Positions 36,307 through 44,279 are shown, numbered from the stretch's first letter. The stretch: 64,000 bases of DNA from Roseateles_B sp041906185 (GCA_041906185.1 JAYRJQ010000008.1:1-64000), one strand, 5' to 3'. Notes: a model not told the origin generated them from the letters alone. Made by a program: numbers and translations.

Positions 36307-36528
36307 ATGAACGCCGTGCACCCCAAGAAGCTGCTGCTGAGCAAATGGACAGCCGTCGCGCCGCAGGACCGCGAAAAGCACTTCCTCGTCTCGGCCCTCG
36401 TGCTGCCCGAAGTGCCTGAGGCGGCGTTGCAGTGGGTGGAGATCGAGGCCGTGCATTCCGGACGCACCCGCCGCATCCCGTGGCGGGAACTGCGGGACGC
36501 CACGCGCTGGCAGCAAGGCTGGCGCTGA
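36307..36528 (+). CDS. TIGR02450-family Trp-rich small protein
   Basis: A 73-residue protein starting MNAVHPKKLLLSKWTAV. The LLLSKWTAV and WQQGWR ends and the size match the TIGR02450 family of small Trp-rich proteins, which in proteobacteria often sit near cryptochrome/photolyase-type or redox genes and have no proven role. It lies 8 bases upstream of the disrupted SDR gene and was probably its operon partner. Confidence 0.85.
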   Translation: MNAVHPKKLLLSKWTAVAPQDREKHFLVSALVLPEVPEAALQWVEIEAVHSGRTRRIPWRELRDATRWQQGWR

Positions 36529-36536
36529 GGGAACCT

Positions 36537-37231
36537 ATGGCTCAAACCCTGCACTCACTGCCCGAGGGCTACCGGGCCCTGGTGATCGGCGCGCGCGGTG
36601 CCATCGGCGCGGCCCTGCTGGACCTGCTGCGGGCCGATCCCCGCTGCGCCACGGCCCTCGGCCTGCACCGACAGTCAGACCCCGCGCTGGACCTGCTGGA
36701 CGAGGCCGGCGTCGCCGCCGCCGCGCGACAGCTGACGGAGCTGGGCCCCTTTCAATTAATCGTCAACGCTGCCGGACGGCTGCACGGACCCGGCCTCATG
36801 CCCGAGAAGAAGCTCGGAGACCTGCGGCTCGAATCGCTGCAGGCGATCTTCGCGGCCAACACCTTCGGGCCCGCGTTGCTGCTGCACCATTTCACGCCTC
36901 TGCTCGACCGGCACTGCGGCCGCCTGGCCATGCTCTCCGCCAAGGTGGGCAGCATCGGCGACAACCGCCTGGGGGGCTGGTACGGCTACCGCGCGTCCAA
37001 GGCGGCGCTGAACATGCTGATCCGCACGGCGGGCGGCGCAGCCACCCCGGCGCCCTCATCGCCGCATTGCATCCCGGCACCGTTGCATCGCCGCTGTCCG
37101 CTCCCTTTCGCGGCGGCGAACTCGGGCGCCCGCCGGCTGCCGCCGCCGAGCTGCTGAGCGTCATCGACGGGCTGCAGGCGCCAGACAGCGGCGGCTTCTT
37201 CAGCTACCGCGGCGAGGCGCTGCCCTGGTGA
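36537..37231 (+). pseudogene. Frameshifted short-chain dehydrogenase/reductase
   Basis: The N-terminal part reads as an SDR: VIGARGAIGAALLDLL near 15-30, then NAAGRLHG, and the catalytic YGYRASKAALNM at about 150. After IRTA (near 37036) the frame is lost: continued reading gives Pro/Ala noise to a stop at 37157. In another frame a clear SDR C-terminus appears, with HPGALIAALHPGTVASPLSAP and a stop at 37229-37231. A deletion of about 10-11 bases next to a GCGG repeat would explain it. Either a real pseudogene or an assembly error. Confidence 0.8.
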
Positions 37232-37252
37232 CGCGACGACCCGCCGCGCACG

Positions 37253-37711
37253 TCACTTCAAGCGGGTCATCCTGAAGGATCCCAGCACCCGCTCACCGCC
37301 CTTGCCCAGCGACACATAGCGCCCCGCACCCGCAGCCGCGGAGCCACGCAGCAGGCGGTAGGCATCGCAGGCCGCCACGCGGCCCAGCGTCAGGGCGTCG
37401 CCGTCGCGGGCGAAGGCGAGCGGGTCCTTCGAGGGGAAGAAGGCGTCGTCGGCTTGGGTCGTCGACTCCACGATGAGCTGGTGCCAGGGCAGCACCCGGT
37501 CGCCATCGCCCAGGCCCAGGCATGAATCGGCGCGCGCGTCGGTGAAGCGGACGATCAGGCTGACCTGGGTGCGCTGCTGTGGGTCAAGGACGTCGAGGCG
37601 CCATCGGCCCGGCAAGGGCTGGGCGTGGGCCAGGCCACCAGCAAGCAGCAGCGTGCCGAGGAGGCTGAAACGTCGGGACATCCGAAGCAGTGCGGTCACA
37701 GGCCAGGACAT
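37253..37711 (-). CDS. Exported hypothetical protein
   Basis: A 152-residue protein with an N-terminal signal peptide (RRFSLLGTLLLAGGLAHA, cleavage near residue 30). The mature domain is small, beta-rich and contains a Cys pair (DSCLGLGDG and AACDAYR). No family recognised. ATG 37711 is supported by GGAG six bases upstream. ATG 37681 would give a shorter signal peptide. It is convergent with the disrupted SDR gene. Confidence 0.7.
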   Translation of the reverse strand: MSWPVTALLRMSRRFSLLGTLLLAGGLAHAQPLPGRWRLDVLDPQQRTQVSLIVRFTDARADSCLGLGDGDRVLPWHQLIVESTTQADDAFFPSKDPLAFARDGDALTLGRVAACDAYRLLRGSAAAGAGRYVSLGKGGERVLGSFRMTRLK

Positions 37712-37750
37712 GGTGGGCTCCAGGCAGGGTTGAGGGTTCCGGCGGCGGGC

Positions 37751-38149
37751 TCAGGGCGCCCCGGGCGGTGGCTCATGGCAGACCGCCTCGAGGTTGTGCC
37801 CGTCCGGATCCCGCACGAAGGCGCCGTAGTAGTGCGGATGGTAGTGAGGCCGCAGGCCGGGCGGGCCGTTGTCACGCCCGCCCGCGGCCAGCGCGGCCGC
37901 GTGGAAGGCGTCCACCGCCGCGCGGGATCCCACGCGAAACGCCAGGTGCAGCGGCGTCGTGACGGGCGTGCCCTGGCGGATCCACAGGTCGCTGCCATCC
38001 TCGTGGCAGAAGCCGACGCTGGGCGAGGGCTGGCCCGGCGCGGCGGGCAGCTCGACGACGCGGGCGTGCCCGGTGGGGGCCAGCGCCTGCGCGTAGAAGG
38101 CTTTGCTCGTCGCGTAGTCCCGGACGATGAGGCTCAGGTGGTCGATCAT
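37751..38149 (-). CDS. VOC-family (glyoxalase/bleomycin resistance-like) protein
   Basis: A 132-residue vicinal-oxygen-chelate protein. MIDHLSLIVRDYATSKAFYAQAL at the start and YYGAFVRDPDGHNLEAVCH at the end are the paired beta-alpha-beta-beta-beta modules, with the metal-ligand His near residue 4 and Glu in NLEAV. Such proteins isomerise or cleave small substrates or sequester drugs; the substrate is unknown. A strong GGAGGA ribosome site precedes ATG 38149. It probably belongs to an operon with the disrupted membrane-protein gene upstream. Confidence 0.88.
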   Translation of the reverse strand: MIDHLSLIVRDYATSKAFYAQALAPTGHARVVELPAAPGQPSPSVGFCHEDGSDLWIRQGTPVTTPLHLAFRVGSRAAVDAFHAAALAAGGRDNGPPGLRPHYHPHYYGAFVRDPDGHNLEAVCHEPPPGAP

Positions 38150-38193
38150 GGAAGCTTCCTCCAGGGGGGACGGATGCAGGGATGGGGCCGCGC

Positions 38194-38616
38194 TCAGCCG
38201 AGCAGCAGCCCCGCCAGGTGAACGCCGCCGACCGCGAGGCACACCGCGGAGCTTCAGCGCCAGAACGCCACGCTGCGGGTCGGGTCCCGGTCTCGCGTGG
38301 CGAGGACGAAGCCCAGCGCACCGCGACCCAGGTAGACCGCCGTGATCGCCGGCAAGGCGGAGGCCTGCAGCGGCAGGGCCGGCAGCACGCCGGCGCCCGC
38401 GAGCGCATACGCGGACCACAGGCCCAGTACCGCGGCGATCCCGAGCGTGATGCCGGTCGCCAGCGGCCGCCCGGCCGCGACGAGGCGCAGCATGGACTGC
38501 CCGGCGCCGAAGACGCGGTACCAGGCGGCCCCGAAGGCGATGCAGCCGAGGTGCAGCAATGCGGCCAGCGCGCTGCAGGCCGCGCCGATGAGCAGGCAGA
38601 CGTCCCCGGCGCTCAT
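38194..38616 (-). pseudogene. Small four-helix membrane protein interrupted by an in-frame TGA
   Basis: The open frame gives 120 residues with hydrophobic helices (LLIGAACSALAALLHLG, ATGITLGIAAVLGLWSAYALAG, PAITAVYLGRGALGFVLA) ending SVAFWR at a TGA, 38254-38256. In the same frame immediately beyond the TGA, sequence continues as SSAVCLAVGGVHLAGLLLG, a good fourth helix, to a second stop at 38194-38196. A Trp codon TGG changed to TGA would explain this. The shorter protein could still be made. The start overlaps the small upstream frame (ATGA). Confidence 0.65.
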
Positions 38617-38720
38617 GACGGCATCCCCCGCCGGCGCGCGATGCAGTACCAGTCGATCGTCTGCACCGAGGCATTGGCGGGGAAGGGGCGCGGCATGTCG
38701 CTCTCAGTCGGCAGATTCAT
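38613..38720 (-). pseudogene. Fragment of a methyltransferase 3' end (35-codon frame)
   Basis: A short frame starting at ATG 38720. Its codons 15-32 encode ANASVQTIDWYCIARRRG, nearly identical to the C-terminus of the intact methyltransferase at 39692-40333, followed by MPS and a stop overlapping the next gene (ATGA). It has no catalytic part. Best explained as a duplicated or left-over gene end. Translation is possible but functionless. Confidence 0.6.
38628..38692 (+). repeat. Direct repeat, copy A (methyltransferase 3' end)
   Basis: Over about 54 bases from CCGCCGGCGCGCG onward this copy differs at only about three positions from copy B at 39698. Same orientation, offset 1,070 bases. The two copies bracket an unknown exported protein gene. 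Confidence 0.8.
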
Positions 38721-38855
38721 GGCGGGTTCCTTGGCTTGAAAGAGGCCTGTTGCGCGAGCTCCACGTCCGGGCGCCCCCGCGTCGGCCGGGCGCCGGTGTA
38801 CCTATCATCGCAAATCATCGGATACCGCTGACCCACGCCCAACGCTCCAGCCACT

Positions 38856-39686
38856 ATGCGACACCCCACCCTCTGCCTGCTGATCCTCTTCGGTGGCCTT
38901 GCCGACGCCGCGCAGGCCATGATGTGCTTTGGCCCTGATTTGCACCATCTCAGGGTCGTGAACGCCAACACGGTGGAGATCTCTGGCCGTGGCGGCACGG
39001 CGAGGACCAGCGATGGTGGCGAGACGTGGATCCCCGTCCCTGCGGTGCCGGCGCCGCTGAAGGAACCCGTCGAAAGTGACAATGCCCACCCCTTCACAGA
39101 CCGGATCTTCAGGGCGCCCGACGGCACTCAACTGCGGAACCGCAGTGTGAATGGCAGCCGTGACGTAGAGATCCTGCGCCCGCCCGCCAGGCAGGCCTGG
39201 ACCACCGTTGCCAAAGGGCTTCTGCTGGGCGTCGGCGATGGCGCTGCCTATGTCTTTCAAGGCGACATGAGCATCAAGGACGGGCGCTGCGGCGTCTCCC
39301 TCAGCAAAGGCATGATCCGGGAGGTGTCCTTCGGCAAAAGGGTTCTGGACAAGCACGAGCACGCCCCGCCCTTTCAGATTGAGGTCACCCCCGAATCGTT
39401 CTGCCTGTCCTACCGAAGACAAGACAACCACGCTCTCTGGGACAAGAGCCCGTGTGACTCGCCCGATCACCGCGTCGCTGGAAATGACCGGGAAATCAAC
39501 GGATTCGCCGTGGCGCCTGCAGCGCCAGGCGCGAAGCAGGACGAGCGATCGAGAGATGTGTACCTCTCGGGCGCAGACTTCATCATGCGCTGGAACGGCG
39601 CCACACGAACCTGGCAGCACCTTCAAACGCCCCCAGGACCGGGCTGGTTCGAGTGCAACGGTCCCGTTCCCAGGCCGGAGCGCTAG
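38856..39686 (+). CDS. Exported protein of unknown function (BNR-like?)
   Basis: A 276-residue protein with a signal peptide (LCLLILFGGLADAAQA, cleavage near 21). I do not recognise the family. The phrase GRGGTARTSDGGETWIPV resembles a single Asp-box/sialidase-type (BNR) repeat, and near the C-terminus DVYLSGADFIMRWNGATRTW has similar periodicity, so a small beta-propeller-like fold is conceivable. Five Cys are spread through the mature part. Codon use is less GC-biased than its neighbours. It lies between two copies of a methyltransferase gene end, which suggests insertion. Confidence 0.7.
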   Translation: MRHPTLCLLILFGGLADAAQAMMCFGPDLHHLRVVNANTVEISGRGGTARTSDGGETWIPVPAVPAPLKEPVESDNAHPFTDRIFRAPDGTQLRNRSVNGSRDVEILRPPARQAWTTVAKGLLLGVGDGAAYVFQGDMSIKDGRCGVSLSKGMIREVSFGKRVLDKHEHAPPFQIEVTPESFCLSYRRQDNHALWDKSPCDSPDHRVAGNDREINGFAVAPAAPGAKQDERSRDVYLSGADFIMRWNGATRTWQHLQTPPGPGWFECNGPVPRPER

Positions 39687-39691
39687 GCGCG

Positions 39692-40333
39692 TCAGCCCCG
39701 CCGACGCGCGATGCAGTACCAGTCGCTCGTCTGCACCGAGGCATTGGCCGGGCAGGGCAGCGGGTCATGCGTCTGCACGTCCAGACCCACCGCCGCCAGC
39801 CAGGCCCCGACGCCCGCGGGCCCGTCCATGGGATGAAAGAACACATGGACGACGTCTCCGCGGCTGCTGCGCTGCGGGCCGGAGTCCTCGGGCCGTCCGC
39901 CCTGCGTGCTGAGGTAGAGCAGGCCGCCCGGCTTCAGTAGCCGGGCCGCCTGCGCGACGAAGGCCTCGGCCTCGGCGGGATTCAGGTAGGGCAGGCCGAA
40001 GGCACAGACGAGGCCGTCCCAGCCGGCGTCATCGCCCGGCAGCTGCCGGCAGTCCGCCACCTCGAACCGTGCCGTCGGGACCGCCGCACGCGCCAGCGCG
40101 ACCATGCGCGGCGCGAGGTCCACGCCCAGCAGCTGCAGGTCCGGACGCCAGGCCATGAGCCGCCGCGCCACGGTGCCGGGGCCGCAGGCCGCGTCGAGCA
40201 CGCGCGCCCCCGGCGGCAGTTGACGGGTCAGCGCCGCGTAGGTCTCGTCATACAGATCGAGGTCCATGTACTTGGACTGGTACAGCTCGGCGTGCTGGTC
40301 GAAGACCTGGGCGGACTGGGCACTGGGATCCAT
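39692..40333 (-). CDS. Class I SAM-dependent methyltransferase
   Basis: A 213-residue methyltransferase. Motif I VLDAACGPGTVARRL is at about 46-60, then LLGVDLAPRMVALAR and the post-motif Asp in FEVADCRQLP. GLLYLST and a C-terminal DWYCIARRRG follow. Substrate unknown. ATG 40333 (MDPSAQSAQVFDQHAELYQ) is chosen; the frame upstream to 40567 has no ribosome site. Its last 20 or so codons are duplicated at 38628-38692. Confidence 0.88.
   Translation of the reverse strand: MDPSAQSAQVFDQHAELYQSKYMDLDLYDETYAALTRQLPPGARVLDAACGPGTVARRLMAWRPDLQLLGVDLAPRMVALARAAVPTARFEVADCRQLPGDDAGWDGLVCAFGLPYLNPAEAEAFVAQAARLLKPGGLLYLSTQGGRPEDSGPQRSSRGDVVHVFFHPMDGPAGVGAWLAAVGLDVQTHDPLPCPANASVQTSDWYCIARRRG
39698..39762 (+). 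repeat. Direct repeat, copy B (inside methyltransferase gene)
   Basis: The intact partner of the repeat at 38628-38692. It forms the 3' end of the methyltransferase gene. Confidence 0.8.
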
Positions 40334-40494
40334 GGCTTGCCTGATCGGAGGGCCTGCGGCGCAGGCGCGGACCCTGGAGCTTAGCGGAGGACAGGCGGGA
40401 CGCTGGCTCCGGGTAGGCCCCGGGTACGCCCCGCATAGCCCCGCATGGGCCCGCCGGTGCCAGAATGCAGGCCTGTCCGATGAAAGGATGCCCG

Positions 40495-40899
40495 ATGACT
40501 GCCCTGCCTTCACGACTGGCCCTCGCGGCCACCCTGGCATTCGCCAGCCACGCGGCCCTGGCCGCACCGGCCGAGGAAACGCTGCGCCTCAAGTTCCAGG
40601 CCAGCGCCGGCGACGCGGCGAGCACGCTGCAGATCCAGTTCGTCGGCTACCGCGACCAGCGCTGCCCAGCCAATGTGCACTGCATCAGCGCGGGCACGGC
40701 CCAGGCGATGTTCTGGGTGCAGCCGAACGAGGGCGCCGGGCAGCTGGTGACGCTGCCCTGGTCCGACGAGGCCGTGCCGGCCGGCGGCTACACCCTGCGG
40801 CTCAAGAGCCTCGAGCCCCGCCCGGACACGCGCAAGCCGCCCAACCCCGCGGACTACGAGGCCGTGATCACGCTGCACAAGCCGGCTGGCAAGCCCTGA
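40495..40899 (+). CDS. Exported hypothetical protein upstream of ModE-like gene
   Basis: A 134-residue protein with a signal peptide (LALAATLAFASHAALA, cleavage near 23). The mature domain is beta-rich and contains DQRCPANVHCISAGTAQ, a two-Cys motif seen in a family of small periplasmic proteins of unknown function. ATG 40495 follows AAAGGA with seven bases spacing. It ends 7 bases before the ModE-like gene, so cotranscription is likely. It does not resemble ModA, despite its position. Confidence 0.7.
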   Translation: MTALPSRLALAATLAFASHAALAAPAEETLRLKFQASAGDAASTLQIQFVGYRDQRCPANVHCISAGTAQAMFWVQPNEGAGQLVTLPWSDEAVPAGGYTLRLKSLEPRPDTRKPPNPADYEAVITLHKPAGKP

Positions 40900-40906
40900 C
40901 CCCGGG

Positions 40907-41260
40907 ATGACGGCCGCCAAACCCCAGCTGCGTCTGCGCATGCGCGTGACGGTGGACGACGCCATCGCCATCGGCCCCGGCAAGATCGCGCTGCTCGAGG
41001 CGCTGGACGAGACGCGCTCGATCACCGCGGCCGCCAAGGCGCTGGGCATGTCCTACCGGCGCGCCTGGGCGCTGATCGACGAGCTCAACCGCTCGCTGAA
41101 GGAGCCCGCCGTCGTCAGCGCCGCGGGCGGCGCCCAGGGCGGCGGCAGCGAGCTCAGCGCCAGCGGCCGCCAGCTGCTGGCGCTCTACCGCGGCATCGAG
41201 GCCGAGGCGCAGGCCCATTGCCGGCCGCAGATCCAGCGCCTCCTGAAGCTACTGGGCTGA
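40907..41260 (+). CDS. ModE-like winged helix-turn-helix molybdate regulator
   Basis: A 117-residue LysR-type winged helix matching the N-terminal domain of ModE: GKIALLEALDETRSITAAAKALGMSYRRAWALIDELN, then the wing with a Gly-rich turn (GGAQGGGSELSASG). The C-terminal molybdate-binding Mop domains of full-length ModE are absent, so it probably works as the short form. It precedes modB-like and modC-like genes, and a ModE-box-like sequence lies between them. Confidence 0.88.
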   Translation: MTAAKPQLRLRMRVTVDDAIAIGPGKIALLEALDETRSITAAAKALGMSYRRAWALIDELNRSLKEPAVVSAAGGAQGGGSELSASGRQLLALYRGIEAEAQAHCRPQIQRLLKLLG

Positions 41261-41299
41261 CGGCGCGCAATGGCGCGCAAGGGCTGGCGCTATGGGCTG

Positions 41300-41323
41300 C
41301 GTTATGCGGGGCGGTATATTGCG
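41300..41323. promoter_or_regulatory. Candidate ModE operator overlapping a -10 box
   Basis: CGTTAT-N10-ATATTGCG resembles the ModE half-site pattern CGnTATAT / ATATnnCG, imperfectly. TATATT at 41315-41320 could serve as the -10 hexamer for the modBC transcript, so binding would block transcription. Confidence 0.45.
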
Positions 41324-41326
41324 CCC

Positions 41327-41371
41327 ATGACTCCGCCCTTCGTGCCCCCCACGGCCCGCCGCCATGCCTGA
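41327..41371 (+). other. Possible 14-codon leader frame ahead of modB
   Basis: ATG at 41327 opens a 14-residue frame (MTPPFVPPTARRHA) whose TGA overlaps the modB start. modB has no Shine-Dalgarno site of its own, so translation might be coupled to this mini-frame. Weak evidence. Confidence 0.25.
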
Positions 41372-42035
41372 CGCCCTGATCGCGCTGGGCCTGTCGCTCA
41401 AGGTGGCGCTGTGGGCGACCGGCATCAACCTGGTGCTGGGCACGGCGCTGGGCTATGCGCTGGCGCGCTGGCGCTTCCCGGGCCGCGAGCTGCTGGACGC
41501 CGTCCTCACCCTGCCCCTCGTGCTGCCGCCGACGGTGCTGGGCTACTACCTCCTGGTGCTGGTCGGCCGCAAGGGCTGGCTCGGCGCCTGGCTCTTCGAC
41601 ACCTTCGGCATCCGCCTCATCTTCACCTGGCAGGGCGCCGTGATCGCCGCCGCGCTGGTGGCCTTTCCGCTGGTGCTCAAGGCCGCCCGCAGCGCCTTCG
41701 AGCAGGTCGACCCGCAGCTGGAGCAGGCCGCGCGCGTGCTGGGCCTGGGCGAATGGGCCGTGTTCTGCCGCGTGAGCCTGCCGCTGGCCTGGCGCGGCAT
41801 CCTGGCCGGCCTGCTGCTGGCCTTTGCCCGCGCGCTGGGCGAGTTCGGCGCCACGCTCATGGTGGCCGGCAGCATCCCGGGCCAGACGCAAACGCTCTCC
41901 ATCGCCATCTACGAGGCCGTGCAGGCCGGGCAGGACGGCACCGCGCAGCTGCTGGTGTGGATCACCTCGATCAGCTGCGTGGCCGTGCTGGTGGCGGCGA
42001 GCCGCCTGGCGCCGCCGAGCCGGGAGCGCGCATGA
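41364..42035 (+). CDS. modB: Molybdate ABC transporter permease ModB
   Basis: A 223-residue inner-membrane permease with five helices. SLKVALWATGINLVLGTALGYALARWRFPGRELLDA at the start and LPLVLPPTVLGYYLLVLVGR are characteristic of ModB. The EAA loop reads EQAARVLGLGEWAVFCRVSLPLAWRGI. The gene overlaps modC by four bases (ATGA). The expected binding protein gene modA is not in this operon. Confidence 0.92.
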   Translation: MPDALIALGLSLKVALWATGINLVLGTALGYALARWRFPGRELLDAVLTLPLVLPPTVLGYYLLVLVGRKGWLGAWLFDTFGIRLIFTWQGAVIAAALVAFPLVLKAARSAFEQVDPQLEQAARVLGLGEWAVFCRVSLPLAWRGILAGLLLAFARALGEFGATLMVAGSIPGQTQTLSIAIYEAVQAGQDGTAQLLVWITSISCVAVLVAASRLAPPSRERA

Positions 42036-42718
42036 GCTTCGAGATCCGCATCCGCCGCCGGATGCCGGCAGTGCCCGGCGGCACGGGGTCAGGTTTTGCC
42101 CTGGACCTGGACCTGCGCACCGAGGCCCGCCGCCTTGTCATCCACGGCCCCTCGGGCGCCGGCAAGAGCCTCACGCTGCAGGCCGTCGCGGGGCTGCTGC
42201 GGCCGGACGAGGGCCTCGTCCGCGTGGCCGGCGAGACGCTGTTCGACAGCACCACGCGGCTGGACCTGCCGAGCCGCGAGCGACGCCTGGGCTATCTGTT
42301 CCAGGACTACGCCCTCTTCCCCCACCTCGACGTGCGTCAGAACATCGCCTTCGGGCTGCAGCAGGGCTGGCGCAACCCCTCGCGCACCGCAGCGGACGAG
42401 CGCGTGCAGCACTGGCTGGGCCTCATGGCGCTTGAGGGTGTGGCCTCGCAGCGGCCGCACCAGCTCTCGGGCGGGCAGCGCCAGCGCACGGCCCTGGCCC
42501 GCGCCCTCATCACCGAGCCGCGGGCGCTGCTGCTGGACGAGCCCTTCGCGGCGCTGGACCCGGCCCTGCGCGAACGCCTGCGCCAGGAGCTCTCGGCGCT
42601 GCTGGAGCGCCTGCAGATCCCGCTGCTGATGATCACCCACGACGCCGAGGACCTCGAGCGATTCGGCGAGGCGCGGGTGCAGTTGCAGGACGGACGGATC
42701 GTCGCGTCGACGCGCTAG
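42032..42718 (+). CDS. modC: Molybdate ABC transporter ATPase ModC (short, without Mop domain)
   Basis: A 228-residue ATPase. Walker A is GPSGAGKS at about 38-45, RLGYLFQDYALFPHLDV forms the Q-loop, the signature is LSGGQRQR, and Walker B LLLDEPFAALDP. The sequence ends after VQLQDGRIVASTR, so the C-terminal TOBE/Mop domain of usual 350-residue ModC is missing. Coupled to modB by ATGA. The stop overlaps the end of the convergent HD-domain gene. Confidence 0.88.
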   Translation: MSFEIRIRRRMPAVPGGTGSGFALDLDLRTEARRLVIHGPSGAGKSLTLQAVAGLLRPDEGLVRVAGETLFDSTTRLDLPSRERRLGYLFQDYALFPHLDVRQNIAFGLQQGWRNPSRTAADERVQHWLGLMALEGVASQRPHQLSGGQRQRTALARALITEPRALLLDEPFAALDPALRERLRQELSALLERLQIPLLMITHDAEDLERFGEARVQLQDGRIVASTR

Positions 42719-43353
42719 GCCGGGGCCAGCGCCTCGCAGGCCGCGCGCAGATTGGCGCGGGCCGGGGCGTCCCAGGCGGCGTGCAGCGCGTCGGTCACGA
42801 ACAGGCGCGGCCGCGCCAGAAAGCCCGCCAGGATGCGATGGCGCCCGGCGCGGAAGTCGGGCTCGGGCACGAAGGCGTACTCGGCCCGGATCTGCCGCTC
42901 GTACTCGGCATAGCGCGCCGCCGGTGCCGCGAGCACGGCGAGGTCGAGGTCCAGCAGCAGGCCCATGTCGGGGTCCGTCGCGCGGTGGTCCTGCGTGGCC
43001 AGCACGAGCTGCGCCACGCGCTCGGCCTGATCGGCCGTCAGACCCAGGCCGGGGAGCGCCTGCCGCGCCCAGTCGGCGCTGCGAGCCTCGTTGTCCCGCG
43101 CCTGCGGGTCGTAGACCGCGTCATGGAACCACAGCGCCAGCGCCAGGAGCTCGGGCTCGCGCGCCAAGGGGCGCCAGCGGGCCAGCGAAGCCAGGCATTC
43201 GTCGAGGTGCTGCAGGGCATGGTAGTGGCGCTGCGGCTGCGACCACGCCGCGATCAGCGCACGCCCGAGGGTCAGGTCTTGCCCTGGGCCATCCCGCAGG
43301 CCCAGCGCCTCGCAGGTCGCGCGCCAGGCCCCGAGCAGGGCCGGCTCGCTCAT
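42715..43353 (-). CDS. HD-domain predicted metal-dependent phosphohydrolase
   Basis: A 212-residue protein with HD-superfamily features: HYHALQHLDECLASL, LALALWFHDAVYDPQARDNEARSA carrying the HD pair, then VLATQDHRATDPDMGLLLDLDLAVLAA. Related proteins are widely misnamed as NMDA-receptor-subunit-like. ATG 43353 is preferred over 43407. It overlaps the alpha/beta hydrolase gene by four bases (ATGA), so the two are translated together. Confidence 0.85.
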   Translation of the reverse strand: MSEPALLGAWRATCEALGLRDGPGQDLTLGRALIAAWSQPQRHYHALQHLDECLASLARWRPLAREPELLALALWFHDAVYDPQARDNEARSADWARQALPGLGLTADQAERVAQLVLATQDHRATDPDMGLLLDLDLAVLAAPAARYAEYERQIRAEYAFVPEPDFRAGRHRILAGFLARPRLFVTDALHAAWDAPARANLRAACEALAPA

Positions 43354-44246
43354 GCGGCCCCCGCGCCATGGACCAGCGCCGCCACGCGATCGGCAAAGCG
43401 CGGCCACAGCGCTTCGGGCAGGTCATGGCCCATGCCGGGGATGAAATCGGTCTGCACCTGGCGCAGATGGCGGGCCAGATGCCGTCCGGCGGCGACGGGC
43501 ACCAGCGGGTCGGCCTCGCCGTGGATCACGAGAGCGGGCGCCGTCACGCGGGTCACGAGCGGCGTGCGGTCGTCGTCGGCCACCACGGCCATCAGCTGGC
43601 GCAGCATGCCCTGCGGATGGTCGCTGCGGCGCAGGGACTCGACGACGCGGGCCTCGAGCCAGCCTTCCGGCGCGGGATAGGCGGGGCTGCCGATCAGCCG
43701 GTACAGCGCCGCGAAGTGCTTCTGCAGCGTGGCCTCGTCGCGCCGCGGGGGGCGTGCCAGCAGGGCCTGGCGCACGGGCCAGCTGGGGCCGGGCAGGTGG
43801 CGCGCGCCGGTCGTGGTCATCATGAGGGTCAGACTCTGCACCCGCTCGGGCGCCTGGTCCGCAAGGTGCTGGGCGATCATGCCGCCCATGGAGGCGCCCC
43901 ACACATGGGCGCGGCGGAGCTCGAGCGCGTCCATCACGCCCAGCGCGTCGCGGGCCATGTCGGCGAGGGTGTAGGGGCTGCGCACCGGCAGGTGCAGCAG
44001 GTGCTTCAGCGAGGCCCAGCCCACGTGCGGCAGGCCCAGGTGGTCCAGGTGCTGGCTGAGGCCGATGTCGCGGTTGTCGAAGCGGACCACGCGCAGGTCG
44101 CGCGCGGTGAGCGCGTCCACGAGACCCTGGGGCCAGCCGATCAGCTGCATGCCCAGTCCCATGATCATCAAGAGCGCAGGGGCCCCGCGGGGCCCCTGGT
44201 CGTCGACGGCGATTCGCAGGCCGTTGGCGGTCACATGGCTTTGCAT
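43350..44246 (-). CDS. Alpha/beta-fold hydrolase
   Basis: A 298-residue hydrolase. The oxyanion region is MIMGLGMQLIGWP, the nucleophile elbow GASMGG (Ser in the middle of HVWGASMGGMIAQHLA), the catalytic Asp is probably in VIHGEADPLVP and the His in FIPGMGHDLPE. The pattern matches esterase/aclacinomycin-methylesterase-like enzymes. Substrate unknown. First gene of a two-gene unit with the HD protein, 33 bases after the lipoprotein gene. Confidence 0.88.
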   Translation of the reverse strand: MQSHVTANGLRIAVDDQGPRGAPALLMIMGLGMQLIGWPQGLVDALTARDLRVVRFDNRDIGLSQHLDHLGLPHVGWASLKHLLHLPVRSPYTLADMARDALGVMDALELRRAHVWGASMGGMIAQHLADQAPERVQSLTLMMTTTGARHLPGPSWPVRQALLARPPRRDEATLQKHFAALYRLIGSPAYPAPEGWLEARVVESLRRSDHPQGMLRQLMAVVADDDRTPLVTRVTAPALVIHGEADPLVPVAAGRHLARHLRQVQTDFIPGMGHDLPEALWPRFADRVAALVHGAGAA

Positions 44247-44279
44247 GCGGCGATCATAGGCGGCCCGCGTGACAGCACA

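Noticed and set aside
40495..40899. Considered as modA for the mod operon
   Set aside because: Only 134 residues, with a small two-Cys domain and none of the ModA binding-protein blocks.
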